Shown one piece after another: positions 22,899 through 33,121 of a DNA stretch of 64,000 nucleotides; the stretch's first letter is position 1, and the number at the start of each line of letters is the position of its first letter. The position numbers and the translations under genes are program-made. Under the pieces are notes generated by a model, which saw nothing but the letters and a program-made list of their open reading frames with translations, had not been told where the DNA came from and made no database searches. Origin of the DNA: Sarcomyxa edulis (taxonomy: Eukaryota; Basidiomycota; Agaricomycetes; Agaricales; Mycenaceae); the NCBI GenBank assembly GCA_009761415.1, contig QUOL01000019.1:310001-374000 (forward strand). The letters run 5' to 3'.

Positions 22899-23636
22899 GA
22901 TGATGCTGACTTGGATGCAGGTCCTGTTGCCGGTCCGCGATTCCAGGCCAAGGTCACGCTGGCAAGAACCCCCGCGCGTGGTTATTCTCGCCATCTCCCC
23001 ACTCTCGCAATATTCTTTGACTTACCAGAACTTCCAGAACTCATACGCCGTTTCCTTTTCGACCAACTCAATCCACTTTCGCCGGTCTCAGGCTCCGAAA
23101 TTGATCTCCATTACTGCCCAACGGTCCACAGCTCCGTCTTCGTTTATCATTCAGCGGTCTCTATCCACTATGCCCCTAGTGATCCCTCAGGCATAGGGGG
23201 GATGCACCGTGAGCGCATTCGAGCGACTCCAGCTTGGCACGCAGGTCCTTCGCGGAATGATTGTATCTTTGCCACCAAGGATATGTCGGTTGAAGGGATG
23301 CGTGGGTTGCACGCTGCACGAGTGATGCTATTCTTTTCTTTCACGCACCTTTCGACCGTCTATCCCTGTGCTTTAGTCCAGTGGTTTATACCCGTCGGGA
23401 ACATGCCATGTGACGAAACTGGCATGTGGATTGTCGAACCAGATTTAGATGAGTACGGTCAACAAATCCGCTCCGTAATCCATCTAGACTGTATTGTCCG
23501 GGGTGCATTACTTATACCAGTCTACGGTAAAGATTTCCTACCGCGTCATATCAACTTCTCAAACTCGCTTGGATCCTTTCATACCTACTATATTAATAAG
23601 TTTGCAGATCATCATGCAAACGAGATTGCCTTCTAA
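22899..23636 (+). pseudogene. Plavaka transposase, C-terminal part
   Basis: Resumes the frame cut at 15194: PSG before the gypsy joins DDADLDAGPVAGPRF after it. The tail includes LTLARTPARGYSRHLPTLA-like residues, IHYAPSDPSGIGGMHRERIRAT, a CALVQWF segment, and LPRHINFSNSLGSFHTYYINKFADHH-type sequence at the very end, typical of Plavaka transposases. Stop at 23634-23636. No disabling change apart from the insertion. Confidence 0.88.
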
Positions 23637-23866
23637 TTCCATAGTCTTCGTCCCTTTCAAGTTGCTTCAGACCTTCAGACCTCAATAGATCTTATATACA
23701 TCTTCGAGCCTTCGGTTCTGTCTGAAATGTTTCGCATTTCATTCTATGGTCAGAAGACTGGTCATTTGTGTGAAGGCTACATATAAGGCCGTCAAAAGGC
23801 TCCAGTACAAGGCAAAGACACGATAAGGCTCTAAGCTGGCAAAGGCCAGATGTAGTTTTGCTGATG

Positions 23867-26528
23867 GATCCGGATTACGCTCGATGATCGCTGTACAGAG
23901 GCATTTGTTCGGATGACTCACCTTGAAGACCACGTAGAGTACTGCGTTATTGACATACCGACCGACATCAAGAAACTTGTACTCGATGGAACAGACAAGA
24001 CTCCTGGCCAGGTACGTCCGCGATCCTTTTCAGTGCTTGCTATGACTTAATATTGCGGACTTGATTTAGCTCTGGGACGAGGTTCTAGTCAGATATCCGA
24101 AGCCTGTGTTTACAAGGAAGGCCATCTACGCACTTTGGGTACTAAGGTACAATGCCCAATGGAGATTGGATGCTAACGAGATGGAATCGACACGGAAGTT
24201 GTTAGAGAAGGGGCAGCAAGCTGGAGGCTTGAGCATGTATGCCACGGAGACAATCCCACTCACTCCACAGCCTGGATTTGAGGCGGTCGCGTTTGCTTTG
24301 CCAGATATGCTGCAGAAATGGGGCGGCCGTATCCGTGAGGTGTCGCTAGACTCTGCGTGTACGTCAGAATACAACATCTTCATTGGCAACCTCACTGACC
24401 TTGTCGCCTTCAGGGAACACAAATGGCTCACGATTCGAGCTATATGCAATTCTTGGAGAGGCGTATGGGTCTGGGTTGCCTCTTGGATTCCTTTTGTTGC
24501 GATCTGATGGCAGTGGAGAAAAGGGGGGGAAAGAGAGATTCATTTCACAATTTTTAGCGCATTTCCGAGATCGATGGAAGATTGACCCAATTATCACCTT
24601 ATCGGATAAAGACCTTTCAGAGATCAAGGCCTTCAGAACCCAGTTTCCCAACGCAAAGCATCAGCTCTGCTTCTGGCATGCCCTTCGCGCGATAAAAACA
24701 CGTCTTGCCATTCTTCGACGCGCTCCTGGACATTACAATGCTACCCAGGCCCACGACGAGTTTCCCTGGATCGATATCGATTTTGTTCCTGTCGCACAGA
24801 GCAAAGTTCCTCTGGTGAGTATGAGTGCCAGTTTGGGAGAAAGTAGAGCTAACTTCGAGATCAAATTAGCCTCCGCAGAGTAGCTATACTGCTCAAATTG
24901 CGATTCCACGGTTAACGATACGCCTCCAGGGAGTTCTTCAATCGACTCCCATTCCCATAACCGTAGTCCCCGCACAGCTTGTACAGCCAGATAATAACCT
25001 CGTCGAGTTGGAAAGTAATGGGGAGGATGGTGACGACAGTCTGGATCTGCAATGTAAGGTCAGTGATGCGGAGGAGGAGGTAGATGCCGAAGATGGACCC
25101 GATTGGATGTTTGAGGACGACGAGCACAAGTCTACAGACCCCGAATACGTTTTTGCTCCAGCTCCGCACCGCAAACCACTGCTACATCTCTTTACGAAAC
25201 ACTTTTGTCTGCATCCCTTATTTCCCGAGCAGACAGGAACTCACGATGCCTCAACAATCCGAATCCAGTCCGTGCGCGAGATGTACTTATTCTGTCACCA
25301 AAGAGGACTGCGTGAGGTGTGGGGTTACATGTGGACACAGTGGTACGCACCTCAACAATGGGTTCTATGGGCACGATCGTCTTGCCCACGAGTTTCGCGT
25401 TTACGCACAACGATGAACGTCGAGAATTTTTGGAAGCAACTCAAACATGACTTTCTTCATCATCTACTCCGCCCTCGTCTTGACCAACTCGTGTGGATCC
25501 TATGTACCAAGGTATCACCTATCTGGATGGTCCGCACTGAGGCGTTGGAAGACGATCATCGTGCAGGCCGTTCGAAGCCGCTAACAACCTACCAGAGATA
25601 CTTCAAATCTGCCTGGAAGGTCCTCGCAAAGGCTGAAACCAGTGGACGCACCTATAGCACCAATGTCGACACCTGGCAATGTAATTGCGGACGCCAAAAA
25701 TACCACGCGCATTGCTTGTGCAAGCACCTTGTTCAGGCCGTCCCTGAGCCCTCCTCGAAGTTTTGGCACCAGATCATCCGGCGCAGGACAGTACCTATCT
25801 ACCGACATCCCGAGATATACAGCCTGAACCTGGAAGATGACCAGGCAACCGCAATGACTCCAGATTTCGTCGATGCGGAAGATGGCAGTGTCACGGATGG
25901 CGACGACCACAAGTGGACGGGAAATTCGAGTCTATGGGCTGGTGACGGAGGTTGGAGGACACTGAAGACTAGTGCAGCATCGAGGAAGCTTTTAGGAAAA
26001 CGTAAGGAGAGGGAGTCGGATGAGGTCGATTCAGATGATGGGGGTGATCGTGACCTATCGTTGCAACTCAGTAGCGAAGCGAGTGAGGTCAGTGCTATCA
26101 TGGTTGATAGCGACGACGAGGAAGAGGTGAATTTGTTTCGATATCTTGTCTAGTCATTACCCTACCTGACGGTCACTGTCTAGATCGAAGAAAAGACCCG
26201 ACAACTCACCAGACTCAGTGAAGAGTTCCTCGAGGCCAGTAAGATCATCAAATCTCAACTCGAAGGTGGCAAACGCCCCAACAAGATATGGACGAACAGT
26301 ATCCTCAACCGAAACAATGGGGCAGGGCTTGGTCGTCATGTAAGTGATTTTGTTCGTGATATCCGACTCGTTGAATCTACAGGTCGCACACGGCTCACGA
26401 CTTGGCCTCGCAACAAAATCGAGGCTCGTATATCACGCAATACTATGGGATATCAGCCACGACCACCGGGCATGTCTTCGTCGACTTCCTCTCAACTTGT
26501 ACCCCAACCTGTGCTGGGTCCTGTCTGA
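23867..26528 (+). pseudogene. MULE transposase, catalytic core and SWIM zinc finger
   Basis: Continues the gene begun at 8829. Introns: about 24012-24069, 24362-24416 (DSA-W then NTNGSRFEL), 24815-24870, and 26127-26183. The DDE triad is visible: D in EVSLDSAW, D in ITLSDKDLSEIKAF, E in TTMNVENFWKQL. KHQLCFWHALRAIKTRL gives the CxxH motif. The SWIM finger is WQCNCGRQKYHAHCLCKHLVQAV. An acidic tail and a last exon ending at 26526-26528 finish it. The catalytic residues are intact; the gene is inactive only because of the 14.4-kb insertion. Confidence 0.87.
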
Positions 26529-26691
26529 AGTCTTGTCTACATATGTGGTGCCTTTCTATGGCATTCGAGCAAGCCCAGATGTAATTTATAGCTATTTAAC
26601 TGCACATGTATACTATATTTCTTATGAAGTCTTCTGCAATATCTCTTCCGCGTTGCCTACTCACCGCACTCGTCGTACGGCCATTTACACC

Positions 26692-26764
26692 TTGCATCCG
26701 GCAAAGTCCGGCGGATTTCCCGATTTGGTTGCGTCACAAAATTTGTGGGCGGAATTGCATTCAC
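26692..26764 (-). repeat. MULE right terminal inverted repeat
   Basis: Reverse complement of the left TIR at 8655-8727 with few mismatches. Two extra bases (TT, 26765-26766) separate it from the target-site copy CCCCCGGCA at 26767-26775. Confidence 0.9.
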
Positions 26765-26775
26765 TTCCCCCGGCA

Positions 26776-26829
26776 TGCCTTTTCACGATCAAAGCCATCC
26801 CCACGAGTGTCGTATGAGATTGGTTGCAT
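26776..26829 (-). pseudogene. 5' part of the host ORF interrupted by the MULE
   Basis: A minus-strand frame from an ATG at 26829 (MQPISYDTRGDGFDREKA) runs into the MULE target site and continues in frame at 8645. An in-frame stop lies upstream near 26876, so if this is a real gene this ATG is the likely start or an upstream exon exists. Confidence 0.33.
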
Positions 26830-26876
26830 CTTTTTCGAAGGTTTGACCTCTGATTGTCTCAGCTCCGTATGATCTC

Positions 26877-27206
26877 GCTATGAAATGGCCTATACATATA
26901 TTGTAACCCAGCAGCTGTCTCCACCATGCATTGTTGTTTTTCTCGTGAAGCTTCTCCTGTGATCATGGTCAGGTTGCAGTTTGTGTTCGTAGGGACGCCT
27001 CCACAGAGTTGGGGATCGATGAGCTAATTATTTCAACTATCTCAATAATAATTCTTCTGAAGTCTTTGAAAGTAGTAGAACCCGGGAGACGGTGGAATTT
27101 CCCAGTAAGAGGTGGTGCCACCACACCAAGTTCTTGTAGTGAGATCGACGCGGCTAGGCTTTGCACTTTCGTCTAACTTCTTGCCAACTTCAGAGGAATT
27201 ATCGAG
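26877..27206. other. Intergenic, upstream of the MOB gene
   Basis: Nothing coding recognised. It should hold the promoter and leader of the MOB-family gene starting at 27207. Confidence 0.5.
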
Positions 27207-29424
27207 ATGACCACCATTCAGCAACGACCTCTACGAGGCTCACGTATATCGTCTTTTTATCCAGTGAAAAGTCTTCCTTCGTTGGCGTCTCTGGATAGTG
27301 CTTTCCAACTTCAAGAATACATTTCTCTACTCATTCGTCTCGATGTTCACGACGTCAATGCCATTGTCTCAGTTCCTGGGAAAGGAGGTAAGAAGGACAA
27401 AGAAAGCAGTGGTGCTGCCGATGGCACTGAGGCTGTCGAGGGGGAGGATTTAGAGAAAGAGAGAAAGAGCGAAATCTCTGTAGACGAGGCGTGTTGGATC
27501 TACGAACAACTTAGGTACGTTTCCGATATACTCTACCCAAGATAACTACATCAATTGCGTTGTTCCACAGACGACTAGCGCAGGATCTGTCTCACCCGTT
27601 GATCACCATGCTTCAACAAGAGTGTACACGCGCGTCGTGTCCTGAGATGAAAGCTGGTGAATGGCTTTACTTATGCGTCGCTCACGGCAATGACGGTGCA
27701 ATGGAGGTGTGTTTATTCTCGCCCATACAAATCACATTTGGCTCATCTTGTAACTTCCAGCAATGTTGTGCCATTGATTACATCCTACACACTTTAGACA
27801 GTGCAACCGCGCTCTTGAACTCCCCCCGAGCGTTCCCTTCTCGGTAAACATCACCTTCACAACGACGCTCCCAGTGTACTGAATTTCTAGATACTCATTT
27901 AGCCTTCAAATCCCTCAAACCTCGCATCGTCACTTCTCCTCTCTCGCCAGACGGCTCGGTCGCATCTTCGCCCACGCTTACTTCCACCACCGCGAAGCAT
28001 TCGAACAGGCTGAAGCAGAATCATCTTTATACGCCCGTTTCCTTGCCCTCACTTCCAAATTCGATCTAGTACCTGCCGAATTCCTCGTTATTCCCCCCAG
28101 GCTCACTCTGAACGAGGGCAGCAATGAGAGAGGAGAGGGGAGACGAGATATCGACGTCCAGCCTCCGCGGTTGCTCGCTGCTGCCGTTGATCCCCAACGC
28201 GAAAGAAGGCAGAGAGGTGGGATTAGGGAGGCTGGATCGAGTCGCGACGAGGATTGGGATCAGCCGCGTGCGAGTGGAAGTGGAAGTGGAGGCGGAGGCG
28301 GAAACGATCGAGTCAAGGAAAAAAGTCAGAGTCCCCCTGGACTTGGACATCCTACCGGAAACGAGAGTCCACGCAAGTTCGGCCGAAACAGGACGGACAC
28401 GATGGTTTTCAGTGAAGCCTTCAGTGTGGTAGAGGAACTTGCTCGGGCTGAGGAAGAGGCCAACACCTCTAACGACCGAGGACGGAACGATAGTCCAGAA
28501 CAACCCGAATCGCGCGACCGTGCCGAAAGCTCAACTTCAAATAGCGCGCATCCTGAACCTACACCGATTCCTCCTACATCTGAGTCTACATCAGAACACG
28601 AGGATGCCGAAGATGCTGGCAAGGACTCAGATCTCTTAGAGTCGTCTTTGCTTTCCCCTCCACCGCCACGCGACGCCGAAACAAACCTCATACAGCTCGA
28701 ACCTCCCAACACCACTGAAGTCAATATCAGCGCGCCCGTGGAAATAACTCCTTCCTCGTCGACCGTCCCACAAGATATCAGTAGTGTCGATAAAATACAA
28801 CTAGCTTCTCCAAGCGTATCCGAAGAAACGCCTCCGGAGTACTTGGAACCCAGTGTATCTGAATCCAAGGATGAGAGCACACTTGACGCCAATCTTCCCG
28901 ACATCCTCAAAGCAGGTATAGACCCCGAAGTGGAAGGGGATCTGTACGTAATAGTCACTGAAACTTCATCGACATCTACTGCACCCACAGATATGCCAAC
29001 CGCTGAACCTGCGCCTGCGGAAGACATTTCGGCCAACACCGAGCCCGAACCTTCACCCTCGACTTCCGAAGTTGCCGAACCTACTCCTGCCGACACTGCC
29101 AAACTGATATTTGGCGAGTCAGCCGAAGGAGACGACTTCGAAAGTATTTCAGAGGTCGAAACTCCTGCTACTCCCGCTGTGACGGAGGAAGGACACGAGG
29201 CCGAGCTAGAGTCCTCAGATTTAACTCATGAGGCCGCTCCCACTGCAGAAGAGACAAGCAATATCCCAGTTGTAGAGGCAATCCCCGTTCTTTCAGAGAC
29301 TATATCCAATGGTCATGAGACAGATACCGAACCATCGTCCTCAGAAGTGGTATCGGTCCCTGCGGAAGCGACTTCGAGCGAAGGTCTCGCTCCTGTAAAC
29401 GACGGTGAACGACCTTCTTCATGA
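27207..29424 (+). CDS. MOB4/phocein-family protein with long disordered tail
   Basis: Phocein-type MOB protein, in other eukaryotes a subunit of STRIPAK kinase-phosphatase complexes (fungal MOB3). Start at 27207 (MTTIQQRPLRGSRISSFYPVKS). Four exons, with introns at about 27514-27570, 27708-27761 and 27845-27890. The MOB fold covers LPSLASLDSAFQLQEYIS through CWIYEQLRRLAQDLSHPLI, a Cys/His metal site (CTRASCPEMKAGEWLYLC ... HRHFSSLARRLGRIFAHAYFHH), and LDLVPAEFLVIP-like residues. After residue about 260 the frame continues for over 400 codons of Ser/Thr/Glu/Pro-rich low-complexity sequence to a stop at 29422. A minus-strand open frame inside this tail is a shadow. Confidence 0.9.
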
Positions 29425-29873
29425 TACTATGCTTTCAACTTGGTTCGTCTGTCCTTTGCTTCCTTTTCCTGGCAATGGCGAAATTGATTCCTTCGTTAGT
29501 ATTTCCCCAGTACTCCAAAAACCTGACGTTACTTAGGACGTCTTTAGCTTGAATACCCGCTTTGTCTGTCTATTAATTCCTTGCAGCTGTACATATTCCA
29601 TCATTGATTGATGATATGATGACTGCGATTTGCTCTCCAATCTGTAGGATGAATGTATTCACGCGGTCAGTCACGCCACGTCGGGACACGTCACACATGG
29701 ACTTGCTTAGCGAAAAGGAGCAACACCCGACGTTCAACGGAAGGCTAAGATACTTCCCACAAGGTTTGACTATCGCTGACAACAGGGACTGTATCGTCTG
29801 TCCCTCGGAAGATACCATATCTCCCATGTTGTCTCGGCCAATTCGGATCCTCAGGCCTTCATTTGTTTGTTTG

Positions 29874-31722
29874 ATGATATTTTTGTCTATCGGCCACCAG
29901 TTCGTTTTTGGAAAGCCACCACTCGCTTCTATTGCAGCAATTGGTATCGGTAAGTGCTTTTCAATGCTCTAAAAGGCGCAACAATGATAGAACCATTTCT
30001 CAGAATTAGGCTCAACGTGAGTTCACACAGTCTCACTTTCGTGGGGGCTTTCCATAGACTCCTGAATATCTGCAATAGCCATTATCGCGTTGGGTAAATT
30101 TGTAGCTCAGGTCTGCCCTGCAACATTATCAAGCTGAAGCAGATTCCTATAGACTTCGACATCAAGGAGGTTCTATAGATGTTACCCCGCCTTTTCTATA
30201 CGCTTCGAATGCATTCTGGAACTGCTTTGACAAAAGTCGTCCTTTGTGATCTTACATGTTGACTAACCGCTGATTCGTGGAACGTTTAGATACCATCGAT
30301 GCCCACGAAGAAGAACGGGAGCAGGAGTGAGTGTCATGAACACTACGACACGTATCGTATCGATCTAAGTCCTCGTCAATACCAGGCATCATTGTGTACT
30401 AGAAATGGTGAAGTTAAGATGCCATGAACCTGTTATATATATTGATACTTTGACACAGGCAGCCGTCTCGGCGACTCTCCGTGAGATCAAGATTGCAGCT
30501 GAAGGGTATTATGGACAAGAACTAAATCATGCTGTGATAGCAGTTCCTTCAAGTGAGCGAAATCTTAGTTATCATTTCCTCTATGCGTGTCAAAAATGTG
30601 AAGACCCGAATAGGTTTCATCGACTCCCAACGTCAACTGGTAGCGAGTTCAGGTCTTCAAGCAAACTTTGACGAGATCCGTGTAATCAGTAGGAATGTTG
30701 CGGCCTGTATGGGGCATGGTCTTCCCCGCATGCAGCTTGGGGAGTCTACGGTCGTCGTTTATGACCTTGGCAGCAGTCCTTCGGAGGTCTCTATTATTTC
30801 CATCGAGGATGGCGTCTTTGAAGTAGTGACCCGCAAAACAAGACAAAGCATCGAAGGGACAACTTTCAGCACGCTAAACGAAGAAGTAGATGAGGTGCGC
30901 TGCCAACGTATCTGGTCAAATCGTACATCATGCCTTGACTTGGTTTACTACAGATGATATTTGTTGGAGAATCCAATCATATCTCTAAACTCAGAGAGAT
31001 CATACAAGATCATTCCAAAGTACAAGAGTTTGCTTCAGAAGACTCCGAGGACCTCGTCGCAAAGGGTGCCGCAATACAAGCTGAGAATGTATGGGAATTC
31101 GAGCCAGGCTGTCGTCTGGTTGACGTTACTCCTCTCAGCTTGGGTATCGAGACTTTTGACGGAGCATTTCAACGCGTCATTCATCGTCAGTCGGTCATTC
31201 CTACCAGGACCATCAAAACGTATGTGTAATCTTGAAAATCCTTGTCCTGATTTTTTTTACCGTAGATATGATAGCTTATCCACGATACATGATAACCAGT
31301 CCGACCTCTTGATCCGCGTTTTCGAAGGAGAGTGGTTGCTTACCGAAGGAAACGCTTTGCTTGGTATGCTTAATTTTCCGATTCTCGAGCCTCTGCCACG
31401 CGGCGTTCCGCGCATAGAGCTGGTATTTGAAGTCGATGCATCCATGAATCTCAAAGTCGTTGCCCGGGATCAAGAAAGGTTAGTTATATATTCTCTGTTC
31501 TTTTCGCCACGATGTAATATTCGCAAACACAGATCCGAGACAATCCGTATCCAAAATGCTGACATGCCATCCGCCACTAATGCCACTCATTTACGCCTCC
31601 ACATGTTGCACGCTGAAGCGCTACAGAACGACAACCGCCTTTTTGATAAGTATCACACCGTTGATCAAGAAACGAGGGAAGAGAGCGTGATTTTTGTGGC
31701 CGGTAGGTACGGGGACCTGTGA
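29874..31722 (+). pseudogene. HSP70-like protein, degenerate
   Basis: Recognisable HSP70 pieces occur in order: a hydrophobic leader and IAAIGIELGST (phosphate-loop region; normally IGIDLGTT), LREIKIAAEGYYGQELNHAVIAVPS, QRQLVASSGL, VVVYDLGSSPSEVSIISIEDGVFEVV, FVGESNHISKLREII, VTPLSLGIETFDG and the substrate-binding segment NQSDLLIRVFEGE ... GVPRIELVFEVDAS. Several invariants are altered (DLGGG to DLGSS; GGS to GES). The stretch between STLNEEVDE and MIFVGES lacks roughly 130 residues of nucleotide-binding subdomain IIB, and the lid is cut short. Exon structure between 29980 and 30400 is unclear. It resembles an ER-type (BiP-like) copy because of the leader. A diverged non-ATPase cannot be excluded. 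Confidence 0.65.
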
Positions 31723-32983
31723 ACGTCGTCATTCAGGCTGACAAGTATGAGCGGTCTAGGAATGGAGAATCTGCTGTCGCCCTCCCACGATCATGATGAA
31801 TTGTAATCTTTTACAATCAAGTGGCGCAAGACTTGGAATGATCATGACTGGCCGCTATGAGCTGTCGGGCATGTGCGTTCATCAACTTAATGCTCATGAA
31901 CTCGTTCTCTCCTGGACAATCCTCATGCTTGTGTCCGTTCACTCAATGTGTACTGCCGCATATTCGTTCGTGGTACAGCCAAGTCTTCGTGTTCGAACTT
32001 CGGGCAGAGGCCTCGGAAATAAAAGCGAGAGTAACAGAGTTGACATAATTTTCGTCTTTGGAGCCCCGCATGCAGTCATTGGTTTGACTTTCTAAGGAAC
32101 ATCGACATGCATCTCTTGCGAGAATAGATGGTTTTCTGGACGGTCTGAATACCATCCCGGAAGGAAATCATGGGTAAAGTCACTATATTCGGGAAAGGGA
32201 CGTGCAATAGGAACGTTTACAGACGGTACAGCCTTTCTTTTCTCGACACAAGTCTCTGAGTGAACACAGGAATTTAAACACTGTACCAAAACCAGTGGAG
32301 GGACAGAAGTTAGACAACTTCAAGGTCGATGGCCACCCATACAAGCCCATATCATGGTGGAACAACGCATCATGGTGCGAATGTCAGAGCATTGATGGAA
32401 ACCTACTTTGTCGCGAGGATACACCGACTAGAACTGCAAGATGCAGAGGACATAATCAGTAAAAATGTCGACCAAAGCAAGAATGTAATGAACGGTCAGA
32501 AAATATAGGTTGGCAGCATCGAGGGGCATAGGTTTTAAGTATGCCCTCTCAACTCTAGTTTGACTTGTTTTGGTTTCATCGTCGAAAGGGGGAACACAAT
32601 GCGTGGATAAAATACGATGAAAATATGAACTCACGTTTGAGTCGGTCGTGCCGGTTGCCCTTGATCAAGTGAGCTCCGCTCCGACCAAAAGAGCACCAAG
32701 GTCGATGATAGACTTTGAAGTCTGCCTTCATACCGGTGTCCGCGTCGGTCGTCGTCGCCGTGCAAGGTAACAGAGAGTCGACGTGAATCGTTCCGAGTCT
32801 GTCCTGAAAAAACCGGAGTTTAAATGCCACGGAAAGGGCCGAGGACAATGGTTTTGGCCACGTCGCGTACTATTTATAGCTTCGCACCTCAGAAGTTCGT
32901 GGACAAGAAAAGAACAATGGAGATCCATAGGTATTGTTTTTCTATTCATCTATAGAACATTAATATATCTGCTTGTTGTACAG
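31723..32983. other. Unresolved region
   Basis: Several 60-100 codon frames, mostly minus-strand (for example 32576-32848, with FQDRLGTIHVDSLLPC and KVYHRPWCSFGRSG; 32092-32289, with PFPEYSDFTHDFLPGWY). They look protein-like but I cannot assign a family or chain them. A small minus-strand gene between about 32100 and 32900 is possible. Confidence 0.3.
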
Positions 32984-32990
32984 TATATAA
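32984..32990 (+). promoter_or_regulatory. TATA box of the secreted Cys-rich protein gene
   Basis: TATATAA, 132 bp upstream of the ATG at 33122, in front of a CT-rich leader. Confidence 0.5.
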
Positions 32991-33121
32991 ACCCTGTCTC
33001 TTGGGTTTACCCACAACAGCCGTTCACTTAGAACTACTAGCAGACGAGCCAGGTGCTCCCACTTAACGCCTTATACACGATCTTTGTCTCGCAAAACTCA
33101 CGTCTATCTATCTAATAAACC

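Larger units (their letters stand above)
9421..23866 (+). mobile_element. Plavaka (CACTA-like) DNA transposon, second nesting level
   Basis: Ends are the inverted repeat CATCAGCAAAA (9421-9431 and complement at 23856-23866), imperfectly similar for about 20 bp, with a 2-bp direct repeat GA outside (9419-9420, 23867-23868). Both subterminal regions are rich in AAGGC/GCCTT motifs, as in CACTA-like elements. It holds a Plavaka transposase gene on the plus strand and a divergent accessory gene on the minus strand. Without the gypsy insertion it would be about 6.74 kb. It lies inside the MULE transposase gene, and removing it restores that frame exactly. Confidence 0.85.
8655..26766 (+). mobile_element. 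Mutator-like element (MULE), outermost of four nested transposons
   Basis: Bounded by near-identical 73-bp inverted repeats (8655-8727 and 26692-26764), outside which CCCCCGGCA occurs directly at 8646-8654 and 26767-26775. With the preceding T this is a 9-10 bp target-site duplication, the size expected for MULEs. It carries a SWIM-type MULE transposase gene (8829-9420 plus 23867-26528). That gene is split by the Plavaka-like element at 9421-23866. Removing the insertion leaves an element of about 3.66 kb, a normal autonomous MULE size. The element is inactive as it stands because its transposase is split, although its TIRs could still be recognised in trans. Confidence 0.9.

Noticed and set aside
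28326..29102. 258-codon minus-strand frame
   Set aside because: Shadow of the low-complexity tail of the MOB protein; no domain, no start context.
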